64,000 bases of DNA from positions 16,528 through 80,527 of the forward strand of contig NZ_JAPJBQ010000011.1 of the NCBI RefSeq assembly GCF_026421305.1, written 5' to 3'. Positions 1-8,822 of this stretch are shown here, piece after piece. Origin of the DNA: Dyella silvae (lineage in GTDB: Bacteria > Pseudomonadota > Gammaproteobacteria > Xanthomonadales > Rhodanobacteraceae). Below the pieces are notes generated by a model. The model did not search any database, was not told the DNA's origin, and saw only the letters and a program-made list of their open reading frames with translations. Each line of letters opens with the position of its first letter. Position 1 is the stretch's first letter. A program made the translations under genes and the position numbers.

Positions 1-2
1 TG

Positions 3-1787
3 AGTGCCACCGACCTGCAATCCTGGTTGGACGCGCCGATGAACGGCCTGATGCAGCAGGGATCGGCGACAGGCTCTGTAGTGGTCGTGGTGAAGGATGG
101 CGAGATTCTGTTTGCCCAGGGCTACGGCTATGCGGACGCGGAGACCCGCAAGCCCGTCGATCCCGCCACGACCCTGTTCCGCGTGGGCGCGATGTCCGGC
201 ATGGTCACGGCGACGGCTGTGATGCAGCTGGTGGAACACCACAAGCTCGACCTCGATGCCGACGTCAATCGCTACCTCGACTTCACCATCCCGCCGCGCG
301 ATGGCAAGCCGGTCACGCTGCGTGACTTGCTGACCAACACTGCGGGCTTCGAGGACGTGATCAAGGGCCAATACGTCACCGACCCGAAGCTGATCGACAG
401 GGACGAGCTGGGCATCCATCACGGAACCCGAATACCCGCACGAATCTATCCGGCAGGTGAAGTACCCGCCTTTTCCGCTTACGGCATGGCACTGGCGGGT
501 TACATCGTGCAACGGGCATCGGGCCAGCGCTTCGACGAATATGCCGAGCGCCATATCTTCGAACCACTGGGCCTGCAGCACACCACGTTTCGTCAAATGT
601 CGCCGCTATGGAAGGGGCTCGCGACCAATGCCGGTACGGGAGGAGTGCCGGAACCCGTGACGAAGCTGGTCATTCCCACGCCCGCACTAGGACTGACCAT
701 CAGCGGCGCTGACATGGCTCGCCTCATGATGGCGCAACTGCAATACGGTCGCGTGGGCCATGCGCAGCTGCTCGAGCAGGCCAGCGTGAAGGAGATGCAG
801 AACGCTTCGCGCGCGACGATTCCCGGCCTGCCTGGCATGGCGCTGGGCTTGGCTCGCATGGAACGCAACGGCCTGACCACGCTTCGTCAACACGGTCATT
901 TCAACGGGTTCCACAGCCTGCTGGCGCTGTTCCCCGAACAGCATGCCGGCATCTTCATCGCGACCGTCGGTGGCGATACGGGGCTGCTGCTGCGCCCGCT
1001 GGCCGAGGGTTTTGCCGATCGTTACTTCCCACCGCTGCCGCAACTGAAACAACCCTCGCTCGCCACTGCCACGGTCCACGCCGCGCAACTGGCCGGTCGT
1101 TACACCTCCAGCATCACGTCTCAAAGCAACGTGCTCGCGCTGCGCAATGTGTTTCACCAGAGCACGATCAGCCTCGGGACCGATGGCTCGCTGATCACGC
1201 CCATGTTCGCCGCGGCGCACTGGCGAGAAGTAAAACCCTATCTATGGGTCGATGACGCCACGGGCCGACACCTCGGCGCCGTGGTCCACGACGGCAAGGT
1301 GCGCATGCTGTCGATCGACACGCTATCCCCCACGCAGGCCTACCTGCCGGCCACCGGGGTAACACCCGCGACCATCGTACGCGTGGCGTCGCTGTTGCTG
1401 GCGTTTTTTGCGTTGATCGCACTCTCGTGGCCGGCCGTTGCCTGGCTGGCCCGGCGTCAACCCTCGCTGAACTTGCCTGAACGAGACGAGCGCTGGTATC
1501 GCCTCAGCCGCATCACGGCCGTGCTCTATCTGCTGTTTGCAGGCGGGTGGTACCTCATGTTGCCGCGACTGGGCGCGCTCCATCTTGAGATGCGTTTGTT
1601 TCTGCTTTTCGTGATCGGCTTGCTGGCCGTGCTCGGCACGGTGGCTGTCGCTGTTGAAAACTGGCGGGCGTGGCGTAGCGGGCACTGGTGGCGCAGGATC
1701 AGTGGCGGGATTTTGCTGATGTGCTGCCTTGGCGCCATCGCGTTCATCGCCTCGTGGCACCTGTTGAGCATCAATCCCGCCTACTGA
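3..1787 (+). CDS. Serine-hydrolase-like (beta-lactamase fold) membrane protein, 5' truncated, catalytic residues missing
   Basis: The frame is open from base 3, so the true start and any signal peptide lie upstream of the window. The first ~400 residues look like the class C beta-lactamase/penicillin-binding fold (for example TLFRVG, then LVEHHKLDLDADVNRYL, then GMALAGYIVQRASG). The catalytic motifs are degenerate. Where the family has S-x-x-K the protein has A-M-S-G (bases 189-200), and where it has Y-x-N it has F-S-A (471-479). The third motif keeps an H-G pair (QHGHF). The last ~150 residues hold four probable membrane helices, ending near SWHLLSINPAY. The fold is clear; I infer that it is not an active hydrolase but a sensor, scaffold or binding protein. 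It stands alone, followed by uvrD in the same direction. Confidence 0.8.
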   Translation, partial: SATDLQSWLDAPMNGLMQQGSATGSVVVVVKDGEILFAQGYGYADAETRKPVDPATTLFRVGAMSGMVTATAVMQLVEHHKLDLDADVNRYLDFTIPPRDGKPVTLRDLLTNTAGFEDVIKGQYVTDPKLIDRDELGIHHGTRIPARIYPAGEVPAFSAYGMALAGYIVQRASGQRFDEYAERHIFEPLGLQHTTFRQMSPLWKGLATNAGTGGVPEPVTKLVIPTPALGLTISGADMARLMMAQLQYGRVGHAQLLEQASVKEMQNASRATIPGLPGMALGLARMERNGLTTLRQHGHFNGFHSLLALFPEQHAGIFIATVGGDTGLLLRPLAEGFADRYFPPLPQLKQPSLATATVHAAQLAGRYTSSITSQSNVLALRNVFHQSTISLGTDGSLITPMFAAAHWREVKPYLWVDDATGRHLGAVVHDGKVRMLSIDTLSPTQAYLPATGVTPATIVRVASLLLAFFALIALSWPAVAWLARRQPSLNLPERDERWYRLSRITAVLYLLFAGGWYLMLPRLGALHLEMRLFLLFVIGLLAVLGTVAVAVENWRAWRSGHWWRRISGGILLMCCLGAIAFIASWHLLSINPAY

Positions 1788-1846
1788 CACTAGCGGCCGC
1801 CCCTGCACGTTGACGGGGAATTCGGGACCGATTTCGCCTCGCCCGG

Positions 1847-1852
1847 TACAAT
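1847..1852 (+). promoter_or_regulatory. Probable -10 box of uvrD, suggesting a leaderless transcript
   Basis: TACAAT lies seven bases before the uvrD ATG. Transcription normally starts six to eight bases after a -10 box, so the message would begin at or within a base of the start codon. No good -35 sequence is seen at 16-18 bases upstream. An AGGCGGG stretch fills the gap but is too close to the ATG to serve as a normal ribosome binding site. Confidence 0.4.
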
Positions 1853-1859
1853 AGGCGGG

Positions 1860-4151
1860 ATGGATGTCTCCCACCTGATCGACAAGCTCAACGACGCGCA
1901 ACGCGAAGCCGTGTGCGCGACACCTGGCAACTACCTGGTGCTCGCCGGCGCCGGTTCCGGCAAGACACGCGTGCTTACCCACCGGATTGGCTGGCTCACC
2001 CAGGTTGAAGGCGTACCGCCGTGGGCCATTCTCGCAGTGACCTTTACCAACAAGGCCGCCGGCGAAATGCGCGCACGCCTGGATCAGCTGATCCCGGGCG
2101 GTACGCAGGGCCTCACCGTGGGCACCTTCCACGGCATTGCGCACCGCTTGTTGCGCCGCCACTGGCGCGAAGCGGGTTTGCCCGAAAGCTTCCAGATCCT
2201 GGATGCGGATGACCAACAGCGCATCGTCAAGCGCGTGGTCACCGGGCTGGGTTTGGACGAGGCGCGCTTTCCGCCACGTCAGGCCACCTGGCAGATCAAC
2301 CAGTGGAAGGACGAAGGCAAGCGCCCGGACAGCATCGAGCACCGCGATCACCCGATGACGCGCACGATGGTGCAGATCTATCAGGCTTACGAAGAGGCTT
2401 GCCGCCGCGCCGGCCTGGTGGATTTCGCCGAACTGCTGCTGCGTGCGCATGAGCTGTGGCTCAACAACCCGCATGTGCTCGAGCACTATCGCGACCGCTG
2501 GCGCTACCTGCTCATCGACGAGTTCCAGGACACCAACACGCTGCAATACGCGTGGATCCGCGTGTTGGCCGGCACCACGGGGCAGGTGTTCGTGGTGGGC
2601 GACGACGACCAGGCCATCTATGGCTGGCGCGGCGCCAAGGTGGAGAACGTGCAGCAGTTCCTGCGCGACTTCCCGGGCGCCAAGACCATCAAGCTGGAAC
2701 AGAACTACCGTTCCACCTCCACCATCCTCAAAGCCGCCAATAGTGTGATCGCCCGCAACGGCGGCCGCCTCGGCAAACAGCTGTGGACGGACGGCGGCGA
2801 AGGCGAGCGCATTGCGCTGTACTCCGCCTACAACGAGCAGGACGAAGCGCGCTTCGTGATCGAACGCATCCGCGAATACATCTCGGAACACGGCGAGGCG
2901 CGCGACTGCGCGATCCTCTATCGATCCAACGCACAGTCGCGCAACTTCGAAGAGCAGCTGATGCAGCGCGATATCCGGTTTCGCGTGTACGGCGGCCAGC
3001 GCTTCTTCGATCGCGCGGAAATCAAAGACGCACTGGCTTATTTGCGCCTGTCCTCCAACCGCCACGACGATGCTGCGTTTGAACGCGCCGTCAACACGCC
3101 GCCGCGAGGCATCGGCGATCGCACGCTGGATGTGCTGCGCCGACGCGCGCGCGTCGAAGGCAGCTCCATGTGGGAATCGGCGCTCAGTGAATTGAGCGGC
3201 GGCAAAGAGCTGGCTGGCCGTGCCAAGAATGCGGTGAAAGCCTTTCTGGTGATGATCGAAGACATGGCGCGTGCATTCGCTCCCTCTCCCCTTCGGGGAG
3301 AGGGCTGGGGTGAGGGGTCAATCTTGCCGGAAGGCCTCGCTTCGAATGCCCCCTCACCCAACCCTCTCCCCGAAGGGGAGAGGGCTTCCAGTGGAATGAC
3401 CCTTGCCGAGCAAATCGATCACGCCATCACCCACACCGGCCTGCGCGACTTCTACGAGAAGGACAGCCGCGGCAACGCCGAATCGCGCGTAGAGAACCTG
3501 GACGAACTGGTCAACGTGGCCAGCCGTTTCGAACTGACGCCCGACGATATCGACGCGGGCCTGAGCGAACTGGCCGCTTTCCTCTCGCATGCGGCGCTGG
3601 AGGCCGGCGAAGGCCAGGGCGAAGCGTGGGACGACTGCGTGCAGCTGATGACGCTGCATTCGGCCAAGGGGCTGGAGTTCCCGGTCGTGTTCCTGGTCGG
3701 CATGGAGGAAGGTCTGTTCCCCAGCCAGCGCTCGGTGGAAGACGAAGGCCGCCTCGAAGAGGAACGCCGCCTTGCCTATGTAGGCATCACGCGTGCACGC
3801 GAGCGCCTGTTCATCACCTTTGCCGAATCGCGCCGCATGCATGGCGTGGAGATGCTGGCGCGTCCCTCGCGTTTTCTGTCGGAGATTCCACCCGAGCTGA
3901 TCGATGAAGTGCGCCCGCGCGTGCAGGTGAGTCGTCCGCTTTACGGTGCCCGGCCCGGCGCCAGCGGATCGATCTCGCTGGAAGAGAGCATGCCGCTTAA
4001 GCTCGGCCAGCGCGTCAGCCACCCAAGCTTTGGAGAGGGCACCGTGGTTAGTGCGGAAGGCAGTGGTGCGCACATGCGCATCCAGGTGAATTTCGCCGGC
4101 AACGGCAGCAAATGGCTGGTCTACGCCTATGCCAATCTGACGCCGCTGTAA
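1860..4151 (+). CDS. uvrD: DNA helicase II UvrD (superfamily 1A) with an in-frame repeat insertion
   Basis: A 3'-5' DNA helicase of nucleotide excision and mismatch repair. Visible motifs in order are LNDAQREAV (Q motif), AGAGSGKTRVL (Walker A), VTFTNKAAGEM (Ia), LLIDEFQDTN (Walker B), VGDDDQAIYGWRGA (III), LEQNYRST (IV), VQLMTLHSAKGLEFPVVF (V) and AYVGITRARERL (VI). At 763 residues it is about 40 longer than E. coli UvrD. The excess is residues ~475-512 in the 2B subdomain, encoded by an inverted pair of the palindrome that otherwise lies between genes (separate entry). The reading frame stays open through it. The C-terminus carries the usual PSFGEGTVV segment. The start ATG sits just after a -10-like sequence. 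Confidence 0.97.
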   Translation: MDVSHLIDKLNDAQREAVCATPGNYLVLAGAGSGKTRVLTHRIGWLTQVEGVPPWAILAVTFTNKAAGEMRARLDQLIPGGTQGLTVGTFHGIAHRLLRRHWREAGLPESFQILDADDQQRIVKRVVTGLGLDEARFPPRQATWQINQWKDEGKRPDSIEHRDHPMTRTMVQIYQAYEEACRRAGLVDFAELLLRAHELWLNNPHVLEHYRDRWRYLLIDEFQDTNTLQYAWIRVLAGTTGQVFVVGDDDQAIYGWRGAKVENVQQFLRDFPGAKTIKLEQNYRSTSTILKAANSVIARNGGRLGKQLWTDGGEGERIALYSAYNEQDEARFVIERIREYISEHGEARDCAILYRSNAQSRNFEEQLMQRDIRFRVYGGQRFFDRAEIKDALAYLRLSSNRHDDAAFERAVNTPPRGIGDRTLDVLRRRARVEGSSMWESALSELSGGKELAGRAKNAVKAFLVMIEDMARAFAPSPLRGEGWGEGSILPEGLASNAPSPNPLPEGERASSGMTLAEQIDHAITHTGLRDFYEKDSRGNAESRVENLDELVNVASRFELTPDDIDAGLSELAAFLSHAALEAGEGQGEAWDDCVQLMTLHSAKGLEFPVVFLVGMEEGLFPSQRSVEDEGRLEEERRLAYVGITRARERLFITFAESRRMHGVEMLARPSRFLSEIPPELIDEVRPRVQVSRPLYGARPGASGSISLEESMPLKLGQRVSHPSFGEGTVVSAEGSGAHMRIQVNFAGNGSKWLVYAYANLTPL
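3279..3388 (+). repeat. Pair of inverted extragenic-type palindromes inside uvrD
   Basis: Two copies of the CCCTCTCCCC-type palindrome face each other. The first (about 3280-3317) reads palindrome then GCTGGGGTGAGGGG; the second (about 3350-3384) reads CCCCTCACCC then the palindrome. The same units open and close the mosaic blocks at 14.2, 27.1, 43.0 and 63.7 kb. Here they are translated, giving peptides such as PSPLRGEGWGEG and APSPNPLPEGER within the 2B subdomain. The insertion adds no stop and keeps frame. Confidence 0.9.
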
Positions 4152-4162
4152 TCGCCCTTACG

Positions 4163-4741
4163 ATGAACACCCGACAGCCCTTGCGAGAGAACCTGCGGCG
4201 CCTGCGTGACGTCGAGCAGGGCCTTGGGGCGTTGTATCAACGGCTACCCTGGACGCAACGAACGCTCAAAGGCCTGTGGCAAGCACTGCTGGCGCTGGTG
4301 GCCGCAAGCGCCGCCTACGCCCTTGGCCTGCTGCTGCACACGCAACAGGCGTTCTGGGCCGCGCTGACCGCCATTGCGGTGACGCAGCAGAGCTATCTCG
4401 ATACTCGCGCGTCCTCGCGCGACCAGATCGTCGGCGCGCTGGTGGGCGGCGTGATTGGCCTCGGCACTGCCTTGCTGTGGGGCGAGCACTACAGTGCGTA
4501 TGCTGTCGCCATCGTGGTTGCCATCACTACCTGTTGGATGCTTGGGGTAGGCAGCGCGGGGCGCCTGAGCGGCACCACGACGACCATCGTGATGCTGGTG
4601 CCGCACACCGGCCCGTTCTGGCTGATCGCGTTGACGCGTATCGGGGAGGTTGCGTTGGGCATCGCGTGCGCGCTGGCCGTGGTCGGCGTGGCCGAGCTGC
4701 TGGCACGTCGCTGGTTGCAACCCGCCGAACCGGAACTGTAA
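4163..4741 (+). CDS. FUSC-family inner membrane protein (aromatic acid exporter-like)
   Basis: A 192-residue membrane protein. After a basic N-terminal segment (MNTRQPLRENLRRLRDVEQ) there are about five to six hydrophobic helices, beginning with LWQALLALVAASAAYALGLLL. The stretch FWAALTAIAVTQQSY and the following SRDQIVGALVGGVIGLGTAL are typical of the FUSC/ArAE membrane domain, which in larger proteins exports aromatic acids or confers fusaric acid resistance. Only the membrane half is present. The frame is open further upstream, but the ATG at 4163 is preferred because an upstream start would overlap the end of uvrD by 40 bases. The substrate is unknown. Confidence 0.75.
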   Translation: MNTRQPLRENLRRLRDVEQGLGALYQRLPWTQRTLKGLWQALLALVAASAAYALGLLLHTQQAFWAALTAIAVTQQSYLDTRASSRDQIVGALVGGVIGLGTALLWGEHYSAYAVAIVVAITTCWMLGVGSAGRLSGTTTTIVMLVPHTGPFWLIALTRIGEVALGIACALAVVGVAELLARRWLQPAEPEL

Positions 4742-4844
4742 GCCAGCCGGGCATCCGCTTCCTTAACGCAAATCCGCCCGCGGGGAACCCTCGGGCCATG
4801 CACGAGCTCCATGTTTCCATGGTTTCTCAGAGGCAGGCCAGGCC

Positions 4845-5201
4845 ATGACACCGCAACCCTTCGAAGATGCACCCGAACGCCCTCGCACGCGGCTGGATCA
4901 CGACATCTGCGTGCACATCTTCACCGCTTCCGCCGCGATGGTGGGCGTATGCCTCACGGTCATCGGCATCCTTCGTGTGGTGATCTCGATACGCAAGGAA
5001 GACTTGCTTGGCGACGATCTTCTGGCCGTGAATTCGATGCTCTATCTGGCCTCGTGCCTGCTCTCGTACTGGGCACTGCGCACGCGCAGTGCCCGCCGCA
5101 ATCACCGGCTGGAAAGGACGGCGGATATTATTTTTCTGGCCGCATTGGTGTTCACTGCGGTCAATGCCGGTTTCATCACCTGGGCGATTTCAGCCAGCTG
5201 A
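4845..5201 (+). CDS. Small hypothetical membrane protein, 118 aa
   Basis: I do not recognise a named family. The N-terminal 25 residues are charged (MTPQPFEDAPERPRTRLDHD). Three hydrophobic helices follow: around IFTASAAMVGVCLTVIGIL, then NSMLYLASCLLSYWAL, then DIIFLAALVFTAVNAGFITW. A short basic loop (RTRSARRNHRLER) separates the second and third. The ATG at 4845 follows an AGGCAGGCCAGG stretch that can act as a ribosome binding site. The stop lies six bases from the end of the convergent hemY. Function is unknown; an inner membrane location is inferred. Confidence 0.65.
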   Translation: MTPQPFEDAPERPRTRLDHDICVHIFTASAAMVGVCLTVIGILRVVISIRKEDLLGDDLLAVNSMLYLASCLLSYWALRTRSARRNHRLERTADIIFLAALVFTAVNAGFITWAISAS

Positions 5202-5207
5202 CCGAAC

Positions 5208-6464
5208 TTACTCAGGCAGGCGCGGCACACCATGCTCGCTGCGCTCTTCCATCGCGATGGGGCGTGTATCCAGCCGAGTGGAGCGAGCACCCTGCGGCAG
5301 TTCCTGGATCGGTTCGCCACGCGCCAACGCCAGCGCGTTGCGATAACAGCGCTGGGCCAGCGCGGCATCGCTTTGACCGGCATACACGTCACCCAGGGCT
5401 TCCCATGCACCGCTGCTCGGCGACAGCGCCAGCGAGCGCTCGAGATACTGCGTCGCCTTGCCCCACAGACTCAGCCGTGCGCACATGCGACCCAGTGTGA
5501 GCAGCAGATTCGCATCGTTGGGGTGCGCGTCCAGCCAGGATTCCGCGCGACGCAGCCGCGCTTCGATATCGTCGCCACCCAGCGCGCCGTACGTTTCGAT
5601 CAACAGCGGCGACCACTCGCGGCGCAATGCCGATTCCACTTCGTCCATCGCCGGCAACACCATGCCGAACGATGCGGCCTGACGCGCGTACGCATCGATG
5701 GCAGCCGGCACGCGGCGCTGCGCCTTGGGCAACTGCGACCACAGTGTGTTGAGCGCCGCGGCATCGGGCGAGGCCCGCAACGAGGCGGACAGTACATTGG
5801 CCTCCAGCGCAGCGAAGCCGCGTGAGCCGAGCGCGCCACTCTTCTGCAGCGGCTCCAGTGCCTGTCGCGCGCGACGCATGTCGCCACTGTCCGTTGCCGC
5901 CAGGGCGAGCTCGCGCCAGCCGCCCGGCGTGAGGCTGCCGCTGTCGGCATCGGCGGCCAGCAGATTCACCGCTTCGGTCGATTTGCCTTCGCGCCGCAGC
6001 ACGCGGGCACGCAGCACGCGCGCAGCGCGCGGCGATACCTGACCGGCTTCATCCAGCGTGGTCAGCGCACGGCTGTGTTCGCCGCGGCGCGATGCCGCTT
6101 CCGCCGCGGCAAGCAAGGCGGGCCCGCGCAGCACGTCCAGACGCGAGGCGCGATGCAGGTCGCGCTCGGCATCGCCGTGACGACCTTCCATCAGCGCCAC
6201 CAGGCCTTCGCTCATCTTCTTCCGGCTGAGCCGGCGATGGCGGCGCGTCAACGCGCCAAACGGCCAACGCACGGCAAACCACGCTGCGCCAAGCAGCGCC
6301 CAGGCCAACAGCAGAATGACCAGGGCAGCGACCACGGTGGTCTCCGCCTGCCAGCCGCGCAACTGCACCAGTACGTAACCCGGGTCTTCTGCCACCCAAT
6401 GCCAGCCAAAAGCGGCCAGCGCGGCAACGATCACCAACAACAGCAACCAGCGCCACAGCTTCAT
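5208..6464 (-). CDS. hemY: Heme biosynthesis-associated TPR protein HemY
   Basis: A 418-residue inner membrane protein of the proteobacterial HemY family, not the oxygen-dependent protoporphyrinogen oxidase of the same name. Two N-terminal membrane helices (LLLLVIVAALAAFGWHW and VVAALVILLLAWALLGAAWF) are followed by a basic stretch and a long run of TPR-like helices, including SRLDVLRGPALLAAAEAASRRGEHSRAL and GKATQYLERSLALSPSSGAW. Its exact role is unsettled; it is thought to organise late heme synthesis enzymes at the membrane. Its ATG overlaps the hemX stop by four bases, so the two are translationally coupled. It ends a leftward hemD-hemX-hemY set. Confidence 0.92.
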   Translation of the reverse strand: MKLWRWLLLLVIVAALAAFGWHWVAEDPGYVLVQLRGWQAETTVVAALVILLLAWALLGAAWFAVRWPFGALTRRHRRLSRKKMSEGLVALMEGRHGDAERDLHRASRLDVLRGPALLAAAEAASRRGEHSRALTTLDEAGQVSPRAARVLRARVLRREGKSTEAVNLLAADADSGSLTPGGWRELALAATDSGDMRRARQALEPLQKSGALGSRGFAALEANVLSASLRASPDAAALNTLWSQLPKAQRRVPAAIDAYARQAASFGMVLPAMDEVESALRREWSPLLIETYGALGGDDIEARLRRAESWLDAHPNDANLLLTLGRMCARLSLWGKATQYLERSLALSPSSGAWEALGDVYAGQSDAALAQRCYRNALALARGEPIQELPQGARSTRLDTRPIAMEERSEHGVPRLPE

Positions 6465-7573
6465 GACTTGGCCCCGGCCGACGCGCTGCTTGCGGGTTTC
6501 AGCGAATGCACCGCACGCAGGTTGCGCAATTCGTTCAGCGCGGCGCCCAGCTGCACCGGCGTGGACGGCTGCTGTGTCATCAAGGTCGCAAGCTGTTCGC
6601 GCGCGTGCTTGACCACGGGCGCGTTGACGTCGAACTGCGCGGCGATGCCTTCATCGGCACGTTTGAGCGCTGCCGCGTAAGCATCGCGGTCCGAAGCCAG
6701 CAAGGCAGCCTGCGCCTGCGCCAGGTCGATGGACGCCAGTTCGCGCGCAAAACGTGCATCGGCGACGGAGAGCGGCGCGCCGTTGGTGCGTTGCACCTTC
6801 ACCACGTTGTTCAATGCCCCGACGATGCGCGACCAGCTGCCGGTCGTATCGCCTGCCTCAGGCGCATCCAGCGGCTTGAGCGGCAGCTCCTGCATGGACG
6901 CACGCAGGCCGGTGAGCGCGGACAATGCCGCGTCCAGCCCGGCAGGCTGACTCTTGGCGAGTGCCTCGCGCTCCGCGCCGATGCTCTGGCGCAGACCGGA
7001 GAACGCGCCGTCGTTCACCGCCGCCAGCGTCTGATCCGCCAACCCGTAGGCGGTCAATGCGCCCTGCGCGTCGTGGAACAGCTCGTAGCGCTCCTTGGCC
7101 ATGCGCAGCAGCGATTCGGTTTCATCGAGCAGCATGGCATCGTGGCCAGACAGCGTCTTTTCGGACAGCTTGGCCACCGCATCTTCGAGATTGCGCGTGC
7201 GCTCGGCCTGGCTCAGCAGCTCTTCGCGCAGCGAGCGATTGACCTGATCGGCATCGCCGAGTCGCTGACGCAGCAGATTGCGCTCGCTTTCGCTCGCCGT
7301 CGCCGCAGTTTCCAGACCGTTGACGGTTTGCTTGAGCGCACGCAGGTCCGCGCTATCGGCAGCGCTGCCCTGCTCGTGCTGCCATTGGCGCCAGCCCACA
7401 TAGCCACCGCCGCCGATAGCAACCAGCGAAAGCAGCAAAGTGACCGCCAGCGTGCCGCCACCCCGACGAGCCACTGGGGCTGGACGGGTGCTGCGGGAAG
7501 AAGTGGCGTCGGGTCGCGCGCTCGTGGACGCGCCAGTATCGGGAGTGGAGTCGTCGTGGCTCATGCGCGACAT
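6461..7573 (-). CDS. hemX: HemX-family membrane protein
   Basis: A 370-residue protein of the HemX family. These are often labelled uroporphyrinogen-III C-methyltransferase but lack a methyltransferase domain, as here. The N-terminus is low-complexity and cytoplasmic (SHDDSTPDTGASTSARPDA). One membrane helix follows (TLAVTLLLSLVAIGGGGYVGW), then a coiled-coil from about residue 75 to 150 (LKQTVNGLETAATASESERN onward) and an alpha-helical C-terminal domain. Two ATGs, at 7573 and 7564, both fit. It lies between hemD and hemY and overlaps hemY by four bases. A scaffold role is inferred from the family and the operon. Confidence 0.9.
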   Translation of the reverse strand: MSRMSHDDSTPDTGASTSARPDATSSRSTRPAPVARRGGGTLAVTLLLSLVAIGGGGYVGWRQWQHEQGSAADSADLRALKQTVNGLETAATASESERNLLRQRLGDADQVNRSLREELLSQAERTRNLEDAVAKLSEKTLSGHDAMLLDETESLLRMAKERYELFHDAQGALTAYGLADQTLAAVNDGAFSGLRQSIGAEREALAKSQPAGLDAALSALTGLRASMQELPLKPLDAPEAGDTTGSWSRIVGALNNVVKVQRTNGAPLSVADARFARELASIDLAQAQAALLASDRDAYAAALKRADEGIAAQFDVNAPVVKHAREQLATLMTQQPSTPVQLGAALNELRNLRAVHSLKPASSASAGAKS

Positions 7574-7656
7574 GCTAACAGCCCACGGCGGGGTGCTCGC
7601 ATCAAGCGTGCGTGAAGAACGGCGCGTTGGCCTGTCGTCGGACCGCTACTTACGGC

Positions 7657-8427
7657 TCAGCGCGCTGCAGCCGCCAGCAAGTCGGAGGACAACGCCGACG
7701 CCGCCACGACGACCTTGCTGAACCCGCCCGCACGCGCGGCCTCGGCCAATCGCTCGCTGCTCACTACCGCCACCGCGGCATGAAGCCGCGCGTAGCCCGC
7801 CGCGGGCAACCCTTGCTGCAAGTTGTCGAGCGCTTCGGCGCTGGACAGCAACACGCGCGCGTCAGCAGGCAATTGCGCCAGTGCATCGAGCTGGCGGCGC
7901 CGCCAGCGGGGCGTGCCGCGCCGATAGACGTGGACCTCGCGCAACTGTGCGCCGCGTGCGGCCAGTTCGGTACGCAGCACGCCGCGGCCGCCGGGCGCCC
8001 CGATCAGTGCCACGCGGCGCCCGCGCAGATCGGCGAGGGTGTAATGATCAAGCAAACCTTCGCTGTCCTGTCGCTGCACCGGAGCGAGCGGCTCGCTCAC
8101 GCCATGGCGGCGCAAGGCCTGGGCGGTACCCTGCCCCACCGCCAGCACCACGGCCCGGGTACGCAGCGGGGTCAGGCGGGCAGCGAAGCGGACGGCCGCT
8201 GGACTGGTGAATACCAGCAAGTCGTCTCCCATGGCGGCTCGCAAGGCATCGGCCATGTCATCGGGGCGGTCGGTGCCATGCAGCGAGAGGCCGGGCAACA
8301 GCAGGGCGATCCCGCCAAGGCGGCGCACTTGCCGCGCCAGCGGCGAACCGGTGCCCGCCGGACGCGTAATGACCACGGTACGGCCGTTAAGCGCAGGCCC
8401 GGCGGTGGTCGTGGATCGCGTGGTCAT
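7657..8427 (-). CDS. hemD: Uroporphyrinogen-III synthase HemD
   Basis: Cyclises hydroxymethylbilane to uroporphyrinogen III with inversion of ring D. The 256-residue protein shows the two-domain HemD fold: RTVVITRPAGTGSPLARQVR at the N-terminus, DLLVFTSPAAVRFAA in the first domain, and LLSSAEALDNL followed by AAVAVVSSERLAEAARAGGF in the second. The frame is open further upstream, but the ATG at 8427 is chosen because GGAGAGG lies just before it and the conserved N-terminus starts about 15 residues later. hemC, often next to hemD, is not here. The upstream region is occupied by branched element A, so the promoter lies in or beside a repeat. Confidence 0.92.
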   Translation of the reverse strand: MTTRSTTTAGPALNGRTVVITRPAGTGSPLARQVRRLGGIALLLPGLSLHGTDRPDDMADALRAAMGDDLLVFTSPAAVRFAARLTPLRTRAVVLAVGQGTAQALRRHGVSEPLAPVQRQDSEGLLDHYTLADLRGRRVALIGAPGGRGVLRTELAARGAQLREVHVYRRGTPRWRRRQLDALAQLPADARVLLSSAEALDNLQQGLPAAGYARLHAAVAVVSSERLAEAARAGGFSKVVVAASALSSDLLAAAAR

Positions 8428-8485
8428 GAGCCTCTCCATGGGAACGCCTGGCAGTGTACCGGCCGTTGCGGCCATGGTCCTGGGC

Positions 8486-8775
8486 GGGGGGTGCTCTGCT
8501 CCATTCCGCGTGCCCGGCATGACGTCCAGAAGGCCCGCCGGCAGTGTCGCGTGGCGCAGGGCAGACTGGCCGTCTGTTCAAGCCGCGCGGTGCTGCCGGC
8601 GGGCCTGCTGGACGTCACCCCGTCAATTCAATTCAGAATGTTGGGGCCGCACGGTATGCGCGCAACGCTTCGCCCCGCCGCCTCGACAGACAGCCAGTCT
8701 GCCTTCGCCGTCGGGACTATGCGTTGCGCGCATACCGTGCGGTGACGGGCACGCGGAATGGACCAGAGCACCCCC
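8486..8775. repeat. Branched palindromic element, copy A
   Basis: A 290-base element that can fold into one outer stem enclosing two hairpins. The outer arms are at 8486-8516 and 8746-8775 (GGTGCTCTG ... CAGAGCACC, about 30 bp with one mismatch). Hairpin 1 spans 8520-8617 with a ~25 bp stem (TGACGTCCAG at its base). Hairpin 2 spans 8647-8742 with a perfect 22 bp stem (CCGCACGGTATGCGCGCAAC at its base). Each hairpin tip holds a smaller hairpin around CAGAC...GTCTG. The element fills the divergent interval between hemD and the thioesterase gene. Copies B and C share the architecture. Confidence 0.85.
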
Positions 8776-8822
8776 TCGGGTGCGTACACTACGCCTCCCC
8801 CCAAGTCGCCTCCCCCACACCG

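Noticed and set aside
1323..3065. A 580-codon minus-strand frame across the first gene and uvrD
   Set aside because: Overlaps conserved helicase motifs on the other strand and lacks any family signal.
8207..8775. Possible coding frames in the hemD-thioesterase gap, with peptides repeated at 11.6 and 13.4 kb
   Set aside because: The shared peptides come from the branched palindromic element itself, read in several frames and both strands; this is repeat DNA, not a protein family.
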